Shown: positions 17,082 to 26,769, numbered from the stretch's first letter. The stretch is DNA of 64,000 bases from Billgrantia bachuensis (GCF_011742165.1 NZ_JAAQTO010000059.1:1-64000), one strand, 5' to 3'. The notes: a model not told the origin generated them from the letters alone. Made by a program: numbers and translations.

Positions 17082-18422
17082 ATGGATCTTTTCGGCCAGG
17101 CGCACGACGATTCCGCACCGCTGGCCTTTCGCATGCGCCCGCGGCGGTTCGACGACTATGTGGGCCAACAGGCCCTGGTCGGGCCGGGTAAACCGTTGCG
17201 GCGCATGGCCGAGACCGGCAGCGTGCGCTCGATGATCCTGTGGGGACCGCCCGGCACCGGCAAGACCACGCTGGCCGAGATTCTCGCCGAACACTCCGGC
17301 GCGCATCTCGAGCGACTCTCGGCGGTGATGGCAGGCGTCAAGGAGATACGCGCCGCGGTGGAGCGGGCCCGCGCCATGCAGGCTCAGGGGCGCGCCACCC
17401 TGCTGTTTCTCGACGAGATCCACCGGCTCAACAAGAGCCAGCAGGACGCCCTGCTGCCCCACGTGGAATCGGGCCTGCTGACGCTGATCGGCGCCACTAC
17501 CGAAAATCCCTCCTTCGAGGTCAACTCCGCCCTGCTCTCGCGTGCCCGTGTGTACGTGCTCACTGCGCTCGACGATGAGGAACTCATCGAAGTGATGCGG
17601 CGCGCCCTCAACGACCGGGAGCGCGGACTGGGCGAGCGCAACATCATCGTCGAAGACGAGGTACTGGGAATGCTGGCCCGTGCAGCCGCCGGCGACGCTC
17701 GCCGCGCCCTGGGCATGCTGGAAACCGCCTGCGACTTCACCGTGCCCGAGGGCGATAGCGAGCGGCTGCCGCGCGAAGCGCTTGATGCCGCGCTCGGCCA
17801 CCAGGCCAGCGCCTTCGACAAGCAGGGCGATTACTACTACGACCTGCTTTCTGCGATCCACAAGTCGGTGCGCTCGTCGCGCCAGGACGCCGCCCTGCTC
17901 TATATCGCCCGCTTCATCCAGGGCGGCGGCGACCCGCTCGACGTGGTGCGCCGTCTGGCGGCGATCGCCTCGGAGGACGTCGGCAACGCCGATCCACGCG
18001 CCCTGCCGCTGGTCATGGCGGCCTGGGACGCCTACTTGCGCCTGGGCGACTACGAAGGCCAGCGCGCCATCGCCCACGCCGCCATTCATCTCTCCATCGC
18101 TCCCAAGAGCAATGCCATCGACCAGGCATGGAAACGGGCCAAGGCGTTTGCAACCTCCCAGCCGCGCCTGGAGGTCCCCACCTACCTGCGCAACGCCCCG
18201 ACCAAGTTGATGGAGTCGCTTGGCCACGGTAGCGGCTATCGCTACGCCCACAATGAGCCGGAGGGTTACCCGGCGGGCAGCGCACACGACTGCTGGCCCG
18301 AGGACCTGCCCCACGAGGCCTTCTACCTGCCCAGCGAACATGGCCAGGAGAAGCGCTACGCCCAGCTAATGGCCTGGCGCGCCGAGCTGGATGCCCGCGC
18401 TGATCAGGGCGAAGGCGAATAG
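17082..18422 (+). CDS. rarA: Replication-associated recombination protein A (AAA+ ATPase)
   Basis: Cytosolic AAA+ ATPase related to clamp-loader subunits and eukaryotic WRNIP1/Mgs1; it acts at stalled replication forks and interacts with SSB and clamp loader in other bacteria. 446 residues. Walker A GPPGTGKTT near residue 52, Walker B LLFLDEIHRLNKSQQD near 107, sensor 1 GATTENPSFEVN near 140, and the C-terminal RarA tetramerisation region containing HGSGYRYAHNEPEGY. The start is ATG at 17082 after AAGGAGAAC. It is convergent with lolA, its usual neighbour, although in many relatives lolA and rarA run in one direction. Confidence 0.96.
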   Translation: MDLFGQAHDDSAPLAFRMRPRRFDDYVGQQALVGPGKPLRRMAETGSVRSMILWGPPGTGKTTLAEILAEHSGAHLERLSAVMAGVKEIRAAVERARAMQAQGRATLLFLDEIHRLNKSQQDALLPHVESGLLTLIGATTENPSFEVNSALLSRARVYVLTALDDEELIEVMRRALNDRERGLGERNIIVEDEVLGMLARAAAGDARRALGMLETACDFTVPEGDSERLPREALDAALGHQASAFDKQGDYYYDLLSAIHKSVRSSRQDAALLYIARFIQGGGDPLDVVRRLAAIASEDVGNADPRALPLVMAAWDAYLRLGDYEGQRAIAHAAIHLSIAPKSNAIDQAWKRAKAFATSQPRLEVPTYLRNAPTKLMESLGHGSGYRYAHNEPEGYPAGSAHDCWPEDLPHEAFYLPSEHGQEKRYAQLMAWRAELDARADQGEGE

Positions 18423-18429
18423 AGACGAA

Positions 18430-18452
18430 AGCGCCGCCTCGAGGGCGGCGCT
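18430..18452 (-). terminator. Terminator between rarA and lolA
   Basis: Perfect 9-bp stem AGCGCCGCC / GGCGGCGCT with a TCGAG loop. On the minus strand it is followed by TTTCGTCTCT, which suits termination of lolA; on the plus strand the following sequence is GC-rich but could still help end rarA. Confidence 0.75.
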
Positions 18453-18477
18453 GGCGGGTTTGCGCTGGCGACAGGCT

Positions 18478-19107
18478 TCAGTGCGCGTCGCGGATGACGT
18501 CTGCTCCATCGGGGATCTCGAACGTAAAGCGGCGATCGTCGATGGCATGGTTGGTCCGCATCTCGCTGAACTCGATGACGGTCTCCTGGCCGGTGCTGTC
18601 GATCATCTGCAGCGCCGCGAGCCGTTCGCCATTGAAGGTCATCTGCAGCTCTTCGAACAAGGTGTCGGGCGACTTCGGCACCAAGCGGAAGGTTTCGCTG
18701 CCACCCTGCTGCTGACGCGACACCTCGTAGCTCTCGGTCAGCTCGCTGGCACTGCCCGAGAGCAGGAGCGCCGGCGTATGGGTCACGCGCTGATCGAGCG
18801 CCTGCACGGTGACCTGCTCCAGGTCGGGATCGTAGAGATAGACCTCGTCGCCGTCGGAAATCACTTCCTGCTGGTAGGGGGCATCGACCTCCCAACGGAA
18901 CTTGCCTGGACGCGACAGCCACATATGACCGTTGGCCTGCTGCAGGCGCTCGCCACTGCCGTCGAGGATCAACTGCTCGAAGCGCGCTTCGACGGTCTCC
19001 AGCGGCTCCAGCATGCGGGCTAGGCGCTCGGCGCCTTCATTGGCCAAGGCGACGGCCGGCATGACGGCGGTCAGGGCCAGTGCAGCTAGGGTTTTCTTCA
19101 TGCTCAT
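18478..19107 (-). CDS. lolA: Outer-membrane lipoprotein carrier protein
   Basis: Periplasmic chaperone that receives lipoproteins from LolCDE in the inner membrane and hands them to LolB. 209 residues with an N-terminal signal peptide (MSMKKTLAALALTAVMPAVALA, cleavage after ALA). The mature part has the LolA features: VEARFEQ near residue 40, GHMWLSRPGKFRWEVDAPY, and a long beta-rich region with YLYDPDLEQVTV. AGGGAGAG precedes the ATG at 19107. It lies 131 bases downstream of ftsK on the same strand, the typical ftsK-lolA arrangement. Confidence 0.96.
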   Translation of the reverse strand: MSMKKTLAALALTAVMPAVALANEGAERLARMLEPLETVEARFEQLILDGSGERLQQANGHMWLSRPGKFRWEVDAPYQQEVISDGDEVYLYDPDLEQVTVQALDQRVTHTPALLLSGSASELTESYEVSRQQQGGSETFRLVPKSPDTLFEELQMTFNGERLAALQMIDSTGQETVIEFSEMRTNHAIDDRRFTFEIPDGADVIRDAH

Positions 19108-19238
19108 CGTGTCTCTCCCTGGGCGGGTCCTGAATGACTCCTGTCTCTCGGACTCGCTACGTGCCGGCGGGTTGCATCTCCGCCGGCGCTTTCATGATTA
19201 ATGCATGGTTGGATTGTCGCCTGGCGCCGACGCCGGCG

Positions 19239-22200
19239 TCAGTGCCCTACCGGCGGCGGCGCCAGCACCTCGCGGCCGCCGTTGGTGCCCATCGAGGAGA
19301 CCACGCCGGCCGCTTCCATGGCTTCCACCAGGCGCGCGGCCCGGTTATAGCCGATCTTGAAGCGGCGCTGCACCGCCGAAATGGAGGCGCGGCGGCTTTC
19401 GGTGACGAACTGCACCGCTTCGTCGTAGAGCGCATCCTGTTCGGCATCGCCGCCGCCCTCGCCGGCGTCAGCCTCGAGCCCGGTCAGGGCATCGGCCGAT
19501 ACGCCTCCGGCGAGGATCTCGTCGATGTATTCCGGCTCGCCGCGACGCTTCCAGTCCTCGACCACCCGGTGCACCTCGTCGTCGTCGACGAAGGCGCCGT
19601 GCACGCGGGTCGGCAACCCCGAACCGGCCGGCAGGTAGAGCATGTCACCGTGGCCCAGCAGGTTCTCGGCGCCGCCCTGGTCGAGAATGGTGCGTGAATC
19701 GACCTTGGACGAGACCTGGAACGCCATACGCGTGGGAATATTGGCCTTGATCAGGCCGGTGACCACGTCCACCGAGGGCCGCTGGGTCGCCAGGATCAGG
19801 TGGATACCGGCCGCCCGGGCCTTCTGTGCCAAGCGTGCGATCAGTTCCTCGACCTTCTTGCCGACGATCATGAACATGTCGGCGAATTCGTCGATCACGA
19901 CCACGATATAGGGGAGTTTCTCGAGTACCGGCGGCGACTCGTGCATCTCCCACGGCTGCGGCTCCCATAGCGGGTCGGCGACCTGGGCGCCGGCGCGCTC
20001 GGCTTCGTCGAGCTTGCCGTTGAAGCCGGCAATGTTGCGCACGCCCATGGCGGCCATCAGCTTGTAGCGCCGCTCCATCTCGGCCACGCACCAGCGCAGC
20101 GCGTTGGCGGCCTCCTTCATGTCGGTGACCACCGGCGCCAGCAGGTGCGGGATGCCGTCGTAGACCGAGAGTTCCAGCATCTTGGGGTCAACCATGATCA
20201 GGCGCAGCTCCTCGGGCGTGGCCTTGAGCAGCATCGAGATGAGCATGGCGTTGACCCCCACCGATTTGCCCGAGCCGGTGGTACCGGCTACCAGCAGATG
20301 AGGCATCTTGCCGAGGTTGGCCACTACCGGGCCGCCGCCAATGTCCTGGCCCAGCGCCATGGTCAGCGCCGAGGCTTCCTGTTGGTAGCGGTCGGAGTCG
20401 ATCACCTCCCGCAACCGAATCATCGCCCGATGCGGGTTGGGAATCTCGATGCCGACCGTGGGACGGCCGGGAATCACCTCGACCACGCGCACGCTCTTGA
20501 CCATCAGCGAGCGCGCCAGATCCTTGGCCAGGTTGCTGATCTTCGACACCTTCACGCCGGCGGCTGGCTTGATCTCGAAGCGGGTGATCACCGGCCCCGG
20601 CCAGGTATTCACCACTTCGGCCTTGACCCCGTACTCGCGCAGGCGCGTCTCGAGCAGCTCGGCCATGTCGGCAAGTTGCTGCTGAGTGTAATTCTGCTGA
20701 TGCGGCTCCGCCGGTGTCAGCAGGCGCAAGCTGGGTAGTTCGCCGTCCGGCTCCGGCATGTCGTCAAGTACGGGGCGCTGGCTCTGCAGATGCTCCACCG
20801 TCCACAGCGTCGGGCCGTCCGGCTCCTCCGCCGCTTCACGCGCCTGCTCCGCAGTCGCCACGCGGCCTACATCGGCATTGCTGGAAGTCGATGCGTCCGG
20901 CGCGTGAGATGCCGACTCGCGCCACGTGCGCAGACCTTCGGCCTGATCGGCGTAATGACGCGTCTCCTCCTGCTCCTCGTGACTTTCCGCTGCCGGAGAG
21001 GTGCGCTCGTTGCCCGCAGCAATGTCGTCCTGCTCATCGTCCTCGAGGCTGCCGATATCGCTCCAGCTCAAGCGCGGCTCAGACGCGTCTACCGGTTCTT
21101 CCGCTTGTATGTCACCAAGCCCCGGTTCGCGCCGTTCGACCGACCGGGCTCCGCCGACCTCTCTTGTCGGTGACGCTTCGGAAGCCGCCAGACGAGCGCT
21201 GTCCGGCTGCCCGACAGGGCCGGTTTCAGTTTCGTCATCCTTCGTTGCCCGCAGCGGCATGCTGGTCGCGGGGGACAGATCGTCGTCGCGGCTGGCCTTG
21301 AGCACCGCGGCTGTCGCCAGCGGCTCGGCATCACGAGTACTGCCAAGGCCAGGCTCCGGCGGCGTCACTGAAGCGGCTGCTGGCCGCGTCTCGGGTGCTG
21401 CCTCGCTCTGGCGCGCAGTGTAGGCGGCCTCTGGGCGCTTGGCCGAAGGCGTACGCTCCGGCACGTCCCAAGGGATGTCGGTAGCGCCGTCATTGCCGAA
21501 TGACGGCTCCAGGCCCGGCTCACGCTGTGCCGCCCGATCGATGGCCGGCGTTACGCCGCGGCGGCGCCAGAAGCGCCAGCGGCGGCGCGGCTCATCCGCA
21601 GGCTCATCTTCCAGCTCACCCTCCGCTGGGCTGTCGTCATCGACCCAGTGCGGCTCTTGGCGTTCACGGGACAAGCCGAAGGGTGTGGCCGCCCAGTGCC
21701 ACAAGTGCAAGAAGCGGTGTCCGAGCTCATCCATCACCGTCAACCAGGAAACGCCGCTGAAGAGAGGAAAACCGCACAGCATGGCGGCCACCGCCAGCAG
21801 GCCGGTGCCGCCCGACTCGACCAGCGGCACCAGGGCACCGACCAGCCCCTCACCGAGGATACCGCCCGATGCGTAGGGCAGCATGCTGTCCGGGCTATAG
21901 AAATGCAGCGCCCCCATGGTGGTCGTGCCCAGCAGCAGCAACACCAGACCACCCAGGCGCACGGCCACGGCGGTGGCGTCCCATTCGATCTGCACCCTGC
22001 GCGTACGAATCAGCCGCCAGCCGGCAAAACCCAGCATGCCGGGCCACCACAGGGCGCTGGCACCGAACAGTGAATAGAGCACATCGGCCAGCCAGGCGCC
22101 GAAGGGCCCCATCCAGTTGGCGACGGCGGTTTCCGGACCGCGGCGGGACCAACCCGGATCCGTCGGCTGATAGCTGAACAGTGCCAGCAGCAGGAATACG

Positions 22201-22331
22201 CACGCTGCCAACAGGAGGATGATCGCCCCTTCCCGGGCTACGCCTTGCAGGTGAAGCGCCAAGCGTGTGGTCGGCTGCTGGGAGTCTTCCTCCGCTGCAT
22301 GCCGAGGTGCGCCCTTTTCCTTTACTCTCAA
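19239..22331 (-). CDS. ftsK: DNA translocase FtsK
   Basis: Septal DNA pump that coordinates division with chromosome dimer resolution at dif. 1030 residues: four N-terminal membrane segments between about 30 and 190, a low-complexity acidic/Pro-rich linker of some 330 residues (about 215-545), the RecA-like motor with Walker A GTTGSGKSVGVN near 690 and VVVIDEFADMF near 810, and the winged-helix gamma domain in the last 65 residues that reads KOPS sequences. The only in-frame start that keeps the first membrane segment is TTG at 22331, which has an AGGGGG site upstream. It is divergent from aat. Confidence 0.95.
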   Translation of the reverse strand: MRVKEKGAPRHAAEEDSQQPTTRLALHLQGVAREGAIILLLAACVFLLLALFSYQPTDPGWSRRGPETAVANWMGPFGAWLADVLYSLFGASALWWPGMLGFAGWRLIRTRRVQIEWDATAVAVRLGGLVLLLLGTTTMGALHFYSPDSMLPYASGGILGEGLVGALVPLVESGGTGLLAVAAMLCGFPLFSGVSWLTVMDELGHRFLHLWHWAATPFGLSRERQEPHWVDDDSPAEGELEDEPADEPRRRWRFWRRRGVTPAIDRAAQREPGLEPSFGNDGATDIPWDVPERTPSAKRPEAAYTARQSEAAPETRPAAASVTPPEPGLGSTRDAEPLATAAVLKASRDDDLSPATSMPLRATKDDETETGPVGQPDSARLAASEASPTREVGGARSVERREPGLGDIQAEEPVDASEPRLSWSDIGSLEDDEQDDIAAGNERTSPAAESHEEQEETRHYADQAEGLRTWRESASHAPDASTSSNADVGRVATAEQAREAAEEPDGPTLWTVEHLQSQRPVLDDMPEPDGELPSLRLLTPAEPHQQNYTQQQLADMAELLETRLREYGVKAEVVNTWPGPVITRFEIKPAAGVKVSKISNLAKDLARSLMVKSVRVVEVIPGRPTVGIEIPNPHRAMIRLREVIDSDRYQQEASALTMALGQDIGGGPVVANLGKMPHLLVAGTTGSGKSVGVNAMLISMLLKATPEELRLIMVDPKMLELSVYDGIPHLLAPVVTDMKEAANALRWCVAEMERRYKLMAAMGVRNIAGFNGKLDEAERAGAQVADPLWEPQPWEMHESPPVLEKLPYIVVVIDEFADMFMIVGKKVEELIARLAQKARAAGIHLILATQRPSVDVVTGLIKANIPTRMAFQVSSKVDSRTILDQGGAENLLGHGDMLYLPAGSGLPTRVHGAFVDDDEVHRVVEDWKRRGEPEYIDEILAGGVSADALTGLEADAGEGGGDAEQDALYDEAVQFVTESRRASISAVQRRFKIGYNRAARLVEAMEAAGVVSSMGTNGGREVLAPPPVGH

Positions 22332-22512
22332 CTCGCCAACCCCCTCGCACCGTACCAGGACGGTGCCTTTCCAACTTACATGAAGCAGAATGAATCAGCC
22401 GCCATCATACCGGGACTACAGCCCCCGGCACAGAGGCCATGACAGTCGCTTGAGCCAAATCGTCTTCGGCGTCAGACTAGTGAAACCAACGCCGACGAGG
22501 AGCGCCACTGCA

Positions 22513-23253
22513 ATGCTGTCCTGGCTTCCCGAGCGCCCCGTGCGTTTTCCTCCCGTCTCGCAGGCTCTGCGTGATCCGGAAGGCCTGTTGGCAGCGGGTG
22601 GCGAGCTCACTCCGGAGTGGCTGCTGGCCGCCTACCGACGCGGTATCTTTCCCTGGTTCAGCGACGACCAGCCGATCCTCTGGTGGTGTCCGAATCCACG
22701 CATGGTACTGTTCCCCGATGAACTGCGCATTTCCCGCAGCCTGGCCAAGCGGCTACGCAACGGTAGCTTCACGATAACCTTCAATCGCCAGTTCAGCAGC
22801 GTAGTCCGGGCCTGCGCGGCCCCGCGCCAAGGACAGCCCGGCACCTGGATCACCACGGAGATGCATGCCGCCTATGTGACGCTGCATCGGCTCGGCTATG
22901 CCCGTTCGGTGGAAGTCTGGCAGGGCGACGAGCTGGTCGGTGGGCTCTATGGCGTGGCCATGGGCCCGGTATTCTTCGGTGAGTCGATGTTCTCGCGTAC
23001 CAGCGATGCCTCCAAGGTCGCCCTGGTCCATCTGGTGCGCGCCATGCGCACCGGCGGCGGCCGCCTGATCGATTGCCAGATGCGCACCCCTCATCTCGCC
23101 CGCCTGGGTGCGCGGGACATCGCCCGCGCCGAGTTCATCAACTATCTTGAATCATGCCTGGCGACGCCGGGGCCCACTGACAGCCAGCACCCGCTGCCCT
23201 GTTGGTCACTGCCCGATGACCCCTGCGTCGAGACCTTGACCGCACTCACTTAG
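22513..23253 (+). CDS. aat: Leucyl/phenylalanyl-tRNA-protein transferase
   Basis: Cytosolic enzyme that adds Leu or Phe from aminoacyl-tRNA to proteins with N-terminal Lys or Arg, creating N-degrons for ClpS/ClpA. 246 residues with the family signatures RRGIFPWFSDDQPILWW near residue 42, the substrate motif GTWITTEMHAAY, ELVGGLYGV, FFGESMFSR and LIDCQ. The start at 22513 gives the normal N-terminus and has a GAGGAG site 9 bases upstream; the frame extends upstream without homology. Its TAG stop is part of the TAGGAGG ribosome binding site of bpt, so the two are tightly coupled. Confidence 0.96.
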   Translation: MLSWLPERPVRFPPVSQALRDPEGLLAAGGELTPEWLLAAYRRGIFPWFSDDQPILWWCPNPRMVLFPDELRISRSLAKRLRNGSFTITFNRQFSSVVRACAAPRQGQPGTWITTEMHAAYVTLHRLGYARSVEVWQGDELVGGLYGVAMGPVFFGESMFSRTSDASKVALVHLVRAMRTGGGRLIDCQMRTPHLARLGARDIARAEFINYLESCLATPGPTDSQHPLPCWSLPDDPCVETLTALT

Positions 23254-23265
23254 GAGGCGAATAAC

Positions 23266-24015
23266 GTGAGCAGCAATACGCCTCGCCACCCGATCAGGGA
23301 TCTTCGCTTCTTTCTGACAGTGCCCCATGCCTGCAGCTACCTGGAGGGGCACGAAGCCACGACCCTCTTCCTCGACCCCCAGGAATCCCACGGCCAAGGA
23401 ATCTACGATTCGCTCGCCCTGCTCGGGTTTCGGCGCAGCGGACATCATCTCTACCGACCGCACTGCGAAGGCTGCAGCGCCTGCGTTTCGGTGCGCATAC
23501 CGGTCGACGACTTCCAGCCCAGTCGCAACCAACGTCGGGTAGCCAGGCGAAATGGCGATCTGCGCCTGATCGAGCGGCCGGCGCTGTTCGATCCCGAGCA
23601 TTACTCACTCTATGAACGCTACATCCGGGTGCGCCACTGGGACGGCGACATGTATCCGCCGAGCCGGGAACAATACCGCACCTTCCTGACTCTGGACGAA
23701 CCCTATTCGCGGCTGCTCGAATTCCGCCTTGGCGAGCGCCTGCTCGCCGTCTCCGCTTTCGATCGCCTGGAACACGGCCTCTCCGCCATCTATACCTTCT
23801 TCGACCCGGCCGCCGAATGGGAGCGCCGTTCGCTGGGCACTTTTGCCGTACTGAGCCTGGTCAACGAGGCCTACCGCGAGGGGTTGCCCCACGTCTATCT
23901 GGGCTACTGGATTCGCGATTGCCGCAAGATGGCCTACAAGGAGGCCTACCGCCCCCTGGAGGTGCTGGAGGGGCGCCATTGGAGGCGCTTATTGGATACG
24001 GCGGCATCGACATGA
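23266..24015 (+). CDS. bpt: Aspartate/glutamate leucyltransferase
   Basis: Enzyme that transfers leucine to proteins starting with Asp or Glu, the second bacterial N-degron-forming transferase, related to eukaryotic arginyltransferase ATE1. 249 residues. The N-terminal cysteine set is visible in CSYLEG, and HCEGCSACVSVRIPV near residue 68, and the GNAT-like C-terminal part contains YLGYWIRDCRKMAYKEAYRP. The start is GTG at 23266 after TAGGAGG. It is the second gene of aat-bpt and upstream of infA, beside the divergent clpA-clpS genes that act on its products. Confidence 0.95.
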   Translation: MSSNTPRHPIRDLRFFLTVPHACSYLEGHEATTLFLDPQESHGQGIYDSLALLGFRRSGHHLYRPHCEGCSACVSVRIPVDDFQPSRNQRRVARRNGDLRLIERPALFDPEHYSLYERYIRVRHWDGDMYPPSREQYRTFLTLDEPYSRLLEFRLGERLLAVSAFDRLEHGLSAIYTFFDPAAEWERRSLGTFAVLSLVNEAYREGLPHVYLGYWIRDCRKMAYKEAYRPLEVLEGRHWRRLLDTAAST

Positions 24016-24069
24016 CTCGGCCTGCTTTGCCTTGACGCCCGGCTTGCGGCACAATATCGCGCTATCCTT

Positions 24070-24103
24070 GGCATCGGACGCGACGTAAGGCGCGTCCGAT
24101 GCC
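24070..24103 (+). promoter_or_regulatory. Perfect 13-bp hairpin in the infA leader
   Basis: GGCATCGGACGCG (24070-24082) pairs exactly with CGCGTCCGATGCC (24091-24103) around an eight-base loop ACGTAAGG. It lies 64 bases upstream of the infA start and 54 bases after the bpt stop. No T-run follows on the plus strand, so it is not a classic terminator. It could attenuate read-through from bpt or control infA translation or RNA stability. Confidence 0.5.
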
Positions 24104-24167
24104 GTGCTGCACATAGCCGTTGCGTCAGGCACGGCACACCTAACGTCATCAGCGAGGAACCGCCTAT

Positions 24168-24386
24168 ATGGCACGTGAAGACCATATCGAAATGGAAGGC
24201 GTCGTCGTCGATACCCTTCCCAACACCACCTTTCGCGTCGAGCTGGAGAACGGCCACGTCGTGACTGCCCACATCTCGGGCAAAATGCGCAAGAACTACA
24301 TCCGCATTCTCACCGGCGACAAGGTCAAGGTCGAATTGACTCCCTACGATCTGACCAAGGGCCGCATCGTCTACCGCTCGCGCTGA
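24168..24386 (+). CDS. infA: Translation initiation factor IF-1
   Basis: 72-residue single OB-fold protein that binds the A site of the 30S subunit during initiation. The sequence is near-canonical throughout: MAREDHIEMEGVVVDTLPN, HISGKMRKNYIRILTGDKV, and VELTPYDLTKGRIVYR at the end. GAGGAACCGCC precedes the ATG. It is part of the conserved aat-bpt-infA cluster and convergent with clpA. Confidence 0.98.
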   Translation: MAREDHIEMEGVVVDTLPNTTFRVELENGHVVTAHISGKMRKNYIRILTGDKVKVELTPYDLTKGRIVYRSR

Positions 24387-24440
24387 ACGGCTGATCGCAT
24401 CGGCGGCACGACCAAGCGCCCCTGCTCCCGACACGACAAC

Positions 24441-24460
24441 GCCCCGTCCGCAGACAGGGC
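24441..24460 (-). terminator. Weak terminator downstream of clpA
   Basis: On the minus strand GCCCTGTC pairs with GACGGGGC (one T-G wobble) around a TGCG loop, followed by GTTGTCGTG. It lies between the convergent infA and clpA genes. The T content after the stem is low, so efficiency is uncertain. Confidence 0.5.
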
Positions 24461-24492
24461 GCTGTGTGCTGCTCCCGGCAAATCCGGCAACG

Positions 24493-26769
24493 TCAGGGGG
24501 CGTCGGCCATTTCCGACTCCGTGGAAAGATGCAGTTCGTTGTCTTCCACCGTGACGTGTACCACCCCGCCGTGTTCGGATAGCTCGCCGAACAGGATCAG
24601 CTCTGCCAAAGGCTTCTTGAGCTTCTCCTGGATCAACCTCGCCATGGGCCTTGCGCCCATGCTGGGGTCGTAGCCCTGCTCGGCCAGCCAGTCGCGCGCG
24701 GCCATGTCCACATCCAGTTGAACCCGCTTCTCGTCGAGTTGCGCCTGCAGCTCCACCAGGAACTTGTCCACCACGCTACGCACCACCGAGGTGGGCAGCG
24801 AGTGGAACTGGATGATGCCATCCAGGCGGTTGCGGAACTCCGGCGAGAAGGTCTTGCGGATCACCTCCATGGCATCGGTCGAGTGATCCTGGGTCTGGAA
24901 GCCGATGGAACGACGCGCCTGCTGCTCGGCCCCGGCATTCGAGGTCATGACCAGGATCACGTGGCGGAAGTCCGCCTCACGGCCGTTGTTGTCGGTCAGG
25001 CGGCCGTGGTCCATGACCTGCAGCAGCAGGTTGAAGACTTCGGGATGCGCCTTCTCGATCTCGTCGAGCAGCAATACGCAGTGCGGCTGCTTGGTGATCG
25101 CCTCGGTGAGCAGGCCACCCTGATCATAGCCGACATAGCCCGGAGGGGCGCCGATCAGCCGTGACACGGTGTGCCGCTCCATGTACTCCGACATGTCGAA
25201 GCGCACCAGCTCGATGCCCATGATCCGCGACAACTGGCGGGCCACCTCGGTCTTGCCTACCCCGGTGGGGCCGGCGAAGAGGAAACTGCCCACCGGCTTG
25301 TCGGGTGACTTGAGCCCGGCCCGCGACAGCTTGATGGCAGCAGAGAGGCTGTCGATGGCCTCGTCCTGGCCGAACACCAGCATCTTGAGGTCGCGGTCGA
25401 GATTCTCTAGCAGCTTGCGGTCGGAGCTGGAGACGCTCTTCGGCGGAATCCGCGCGATGGAGGCCACTACCGCCTCGACCTGGTCGACGTCGATGGTCTC
25501 GACCCGCACCTCCGGCGGCAGCAACCGCTGGTGGGCACCGGCCTCGTCGATCACGTCGATGGCCTTGTCGGGCAGGTGGCGGTCATTGATGTAGCGATCC
25601 GCCAGGCGCGCCGCGCTCTCCAGCGCCGCGTCGGTGTACTTGAGGCGATGGTGCTCCTCGAAGCGCGAACGAAGCCCCTTCAGGATGCGAATGGTGTCAT
25701 CCACCGAGGGCGCCATGACATCGACCTTCTGGAAGCGGCGCGCCAGCGCACGGTCCTTCTCGAAGATGCCACGGAACTCCTGGAAGGTGGTGGAACCGAT
25801 GCAACGCAGGTCCCCCGAGGAGAGCAACGGCTTGAGCAGGTTGGAAGCGTCCATCACCCCGCCGGAGGCCGCCCCGGCACCGATCACCGTATGGATTTCG
25901 TCGATGAACAGAATGGCGTTGGGCTGCTTCTTGAGCTCCGCCAGCAGGCTCTTCAAGCGCTTCTCGAAGTCGCCACGGTACTTGGTACCGGCCAGCAGCG
26001 CGCCCATGTCGAGGGAGTAGACCACGGCATCACCGATCACCTCGGGGACGTCTTCCTCCACGATCCGCTTGGCCAATCCTTCGGCAATCGCTGTCTTGCC
26101 CACGCCGGCTTCGCCCACCAGCAGCGGATTGTTCTTGCGCCGCCGGGCCAGGATCTGAATTACCCGCTCAAGCTCGTGTTCACGGCCGATCAGCGGATCG
26201 ATCTTGCCCATCCGCGCCTGCTCGTTGAGGTTGGTGGCGTATCCGGTCAGCGGGTTGGCGCTGGTTTCGCCGCCGCCCTCCTCGGCTTCCTCGGCATCGC
26301 TGGGCGACGACGAGGGGTTCTGGCCGTGGCCGGCCACCTTGGAAATGCCGTGGGCGATGTAGTTGACCGCATCGACTCGGGCCACGTTCTGCTGCTTCAG
26401 GAAGTAGACCGCCTGGCTCTCCTGCTCGGAGAAGATGGCGACCAGCACGTTGGCCCCGGTGACCTCGCTCTTGCCTGAGGACTGCACGTGAAAAACGGCA
26501 CGCTGCAACACGCGTTGAAAGCCCAGTGTCGGCTGGGTCTCGCGGTCGCTCTGGTCCTCCGGAATCAGAGGGGTGGTGGAATTGATGAAATCCTGCAGGT
26601 CGGACCGCAACTTGTCGAGGTTGGCCCCACAGGCTCTCAGCACGTCTGCCGCTGATGCGTTATCGAGCAGTGCCAGCAGCAGGTGCTCCACGGTCATGAA
26701 CTCGTGGCGCTTGGAGCGGGCCACGGTAAACGCCGTGTTCAGGGTCAGTTCAAGTTCTTTGCTCAGCAT
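24493..26769 (-). CDS. clpA: ATP-dependent Clp protease ATP-binding subunit ClpA
   Basis: AAA+ unfoldase that feeds substrates to ClpP; with ClpS it degrades N-degron proteins. 758 residues: N-terminal ClpN repeats (about 1-145), first AAA module with GEAGVGKTA near residue 215 and LFIDEIHTVIGAG, second module with GPTGVGKTE near 495 and LLLDEIEKAHPEV. The ClpP-docking tripeptide is IGF, in RRSIGFQTQDHS. The start at 26769 matches the family N-terminus (MLSKELELTLN) and has GAAGGGGAC upstream. It lies 140 bases downstream of clpS. Confidence 0.97.
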   Translation of the reverse strand: MLSKELELTLNTAFTVARSKRHEFMTVEHLLLALLDNASAADVLRACGANLDKLRSDLQDFINSTTPLIPEDQSDRETQPTLGFQRVLQRAVFHVQSSGKSEVTGANVLVAIFSEQESQAVYFLKQQNVARVDAVNYIAHGISKVAGHGQNPSSSPSDAEEAEEGGGETSANPLTGYATNLNEQARMGKIDPLIGREHELERVIQILARRRKNNPLLVGEAGVGKTAIAEGLAKRIVEEDVPEVIGDAVVYSLDMGALLAGTKYRGDFEKRLKSLLAELKKQPNAILFIDEIHTVIGAGAASGGVMDASNLLKPLLSSGDLRCIGSTTFQEFRGIFEKDRALARRFQKVDVMAPSVDDTIRILKGLRSRFEEHHRLKYTDAALESAARLADRYINDRHLPDKAIDVIDEAGAHQRLLPPEVRVETIDVDQVEAVVASIARIPPKSVSSSDRKLLENLDRDLKMLVFGQDEAIDSLSAAIKLSRAGLKSPDKPVGSFLFAGPTGVGKTEVARQLSRIMGIELVRFDMSEYMERHTVSRLIGAPPGYVGYDQGGLLTEAITKQPHCVLLLDEIEKAHPEVFNLLLQVMDHGRLTDNNGREADFRHVILVMTSNAGAEQQARRSIGFQTQDHSTDAMEVIRKTFSPEFRNRLDGIIQFHSLPTSVVRSVVDKFLVELQAQLDEKRVQLDVDMAARDWLAEQGYDPSMGARPMARLIQEKLKKPLAELILFGELSEHGGVVHVTVEDNELHLSTESEMADAP

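Noticed and set aside
17004..18341. 445-residue open frame opposite rarA
   Set aside because: rarA is unambiguous by its AAA+ motifs; the opposite frame has none.
24070..24103. Reading the infA leader hairpin as a terminator of bpt
   Set aside because: No T-run follows on the plus strand, so it is reported as a leader structure instead.
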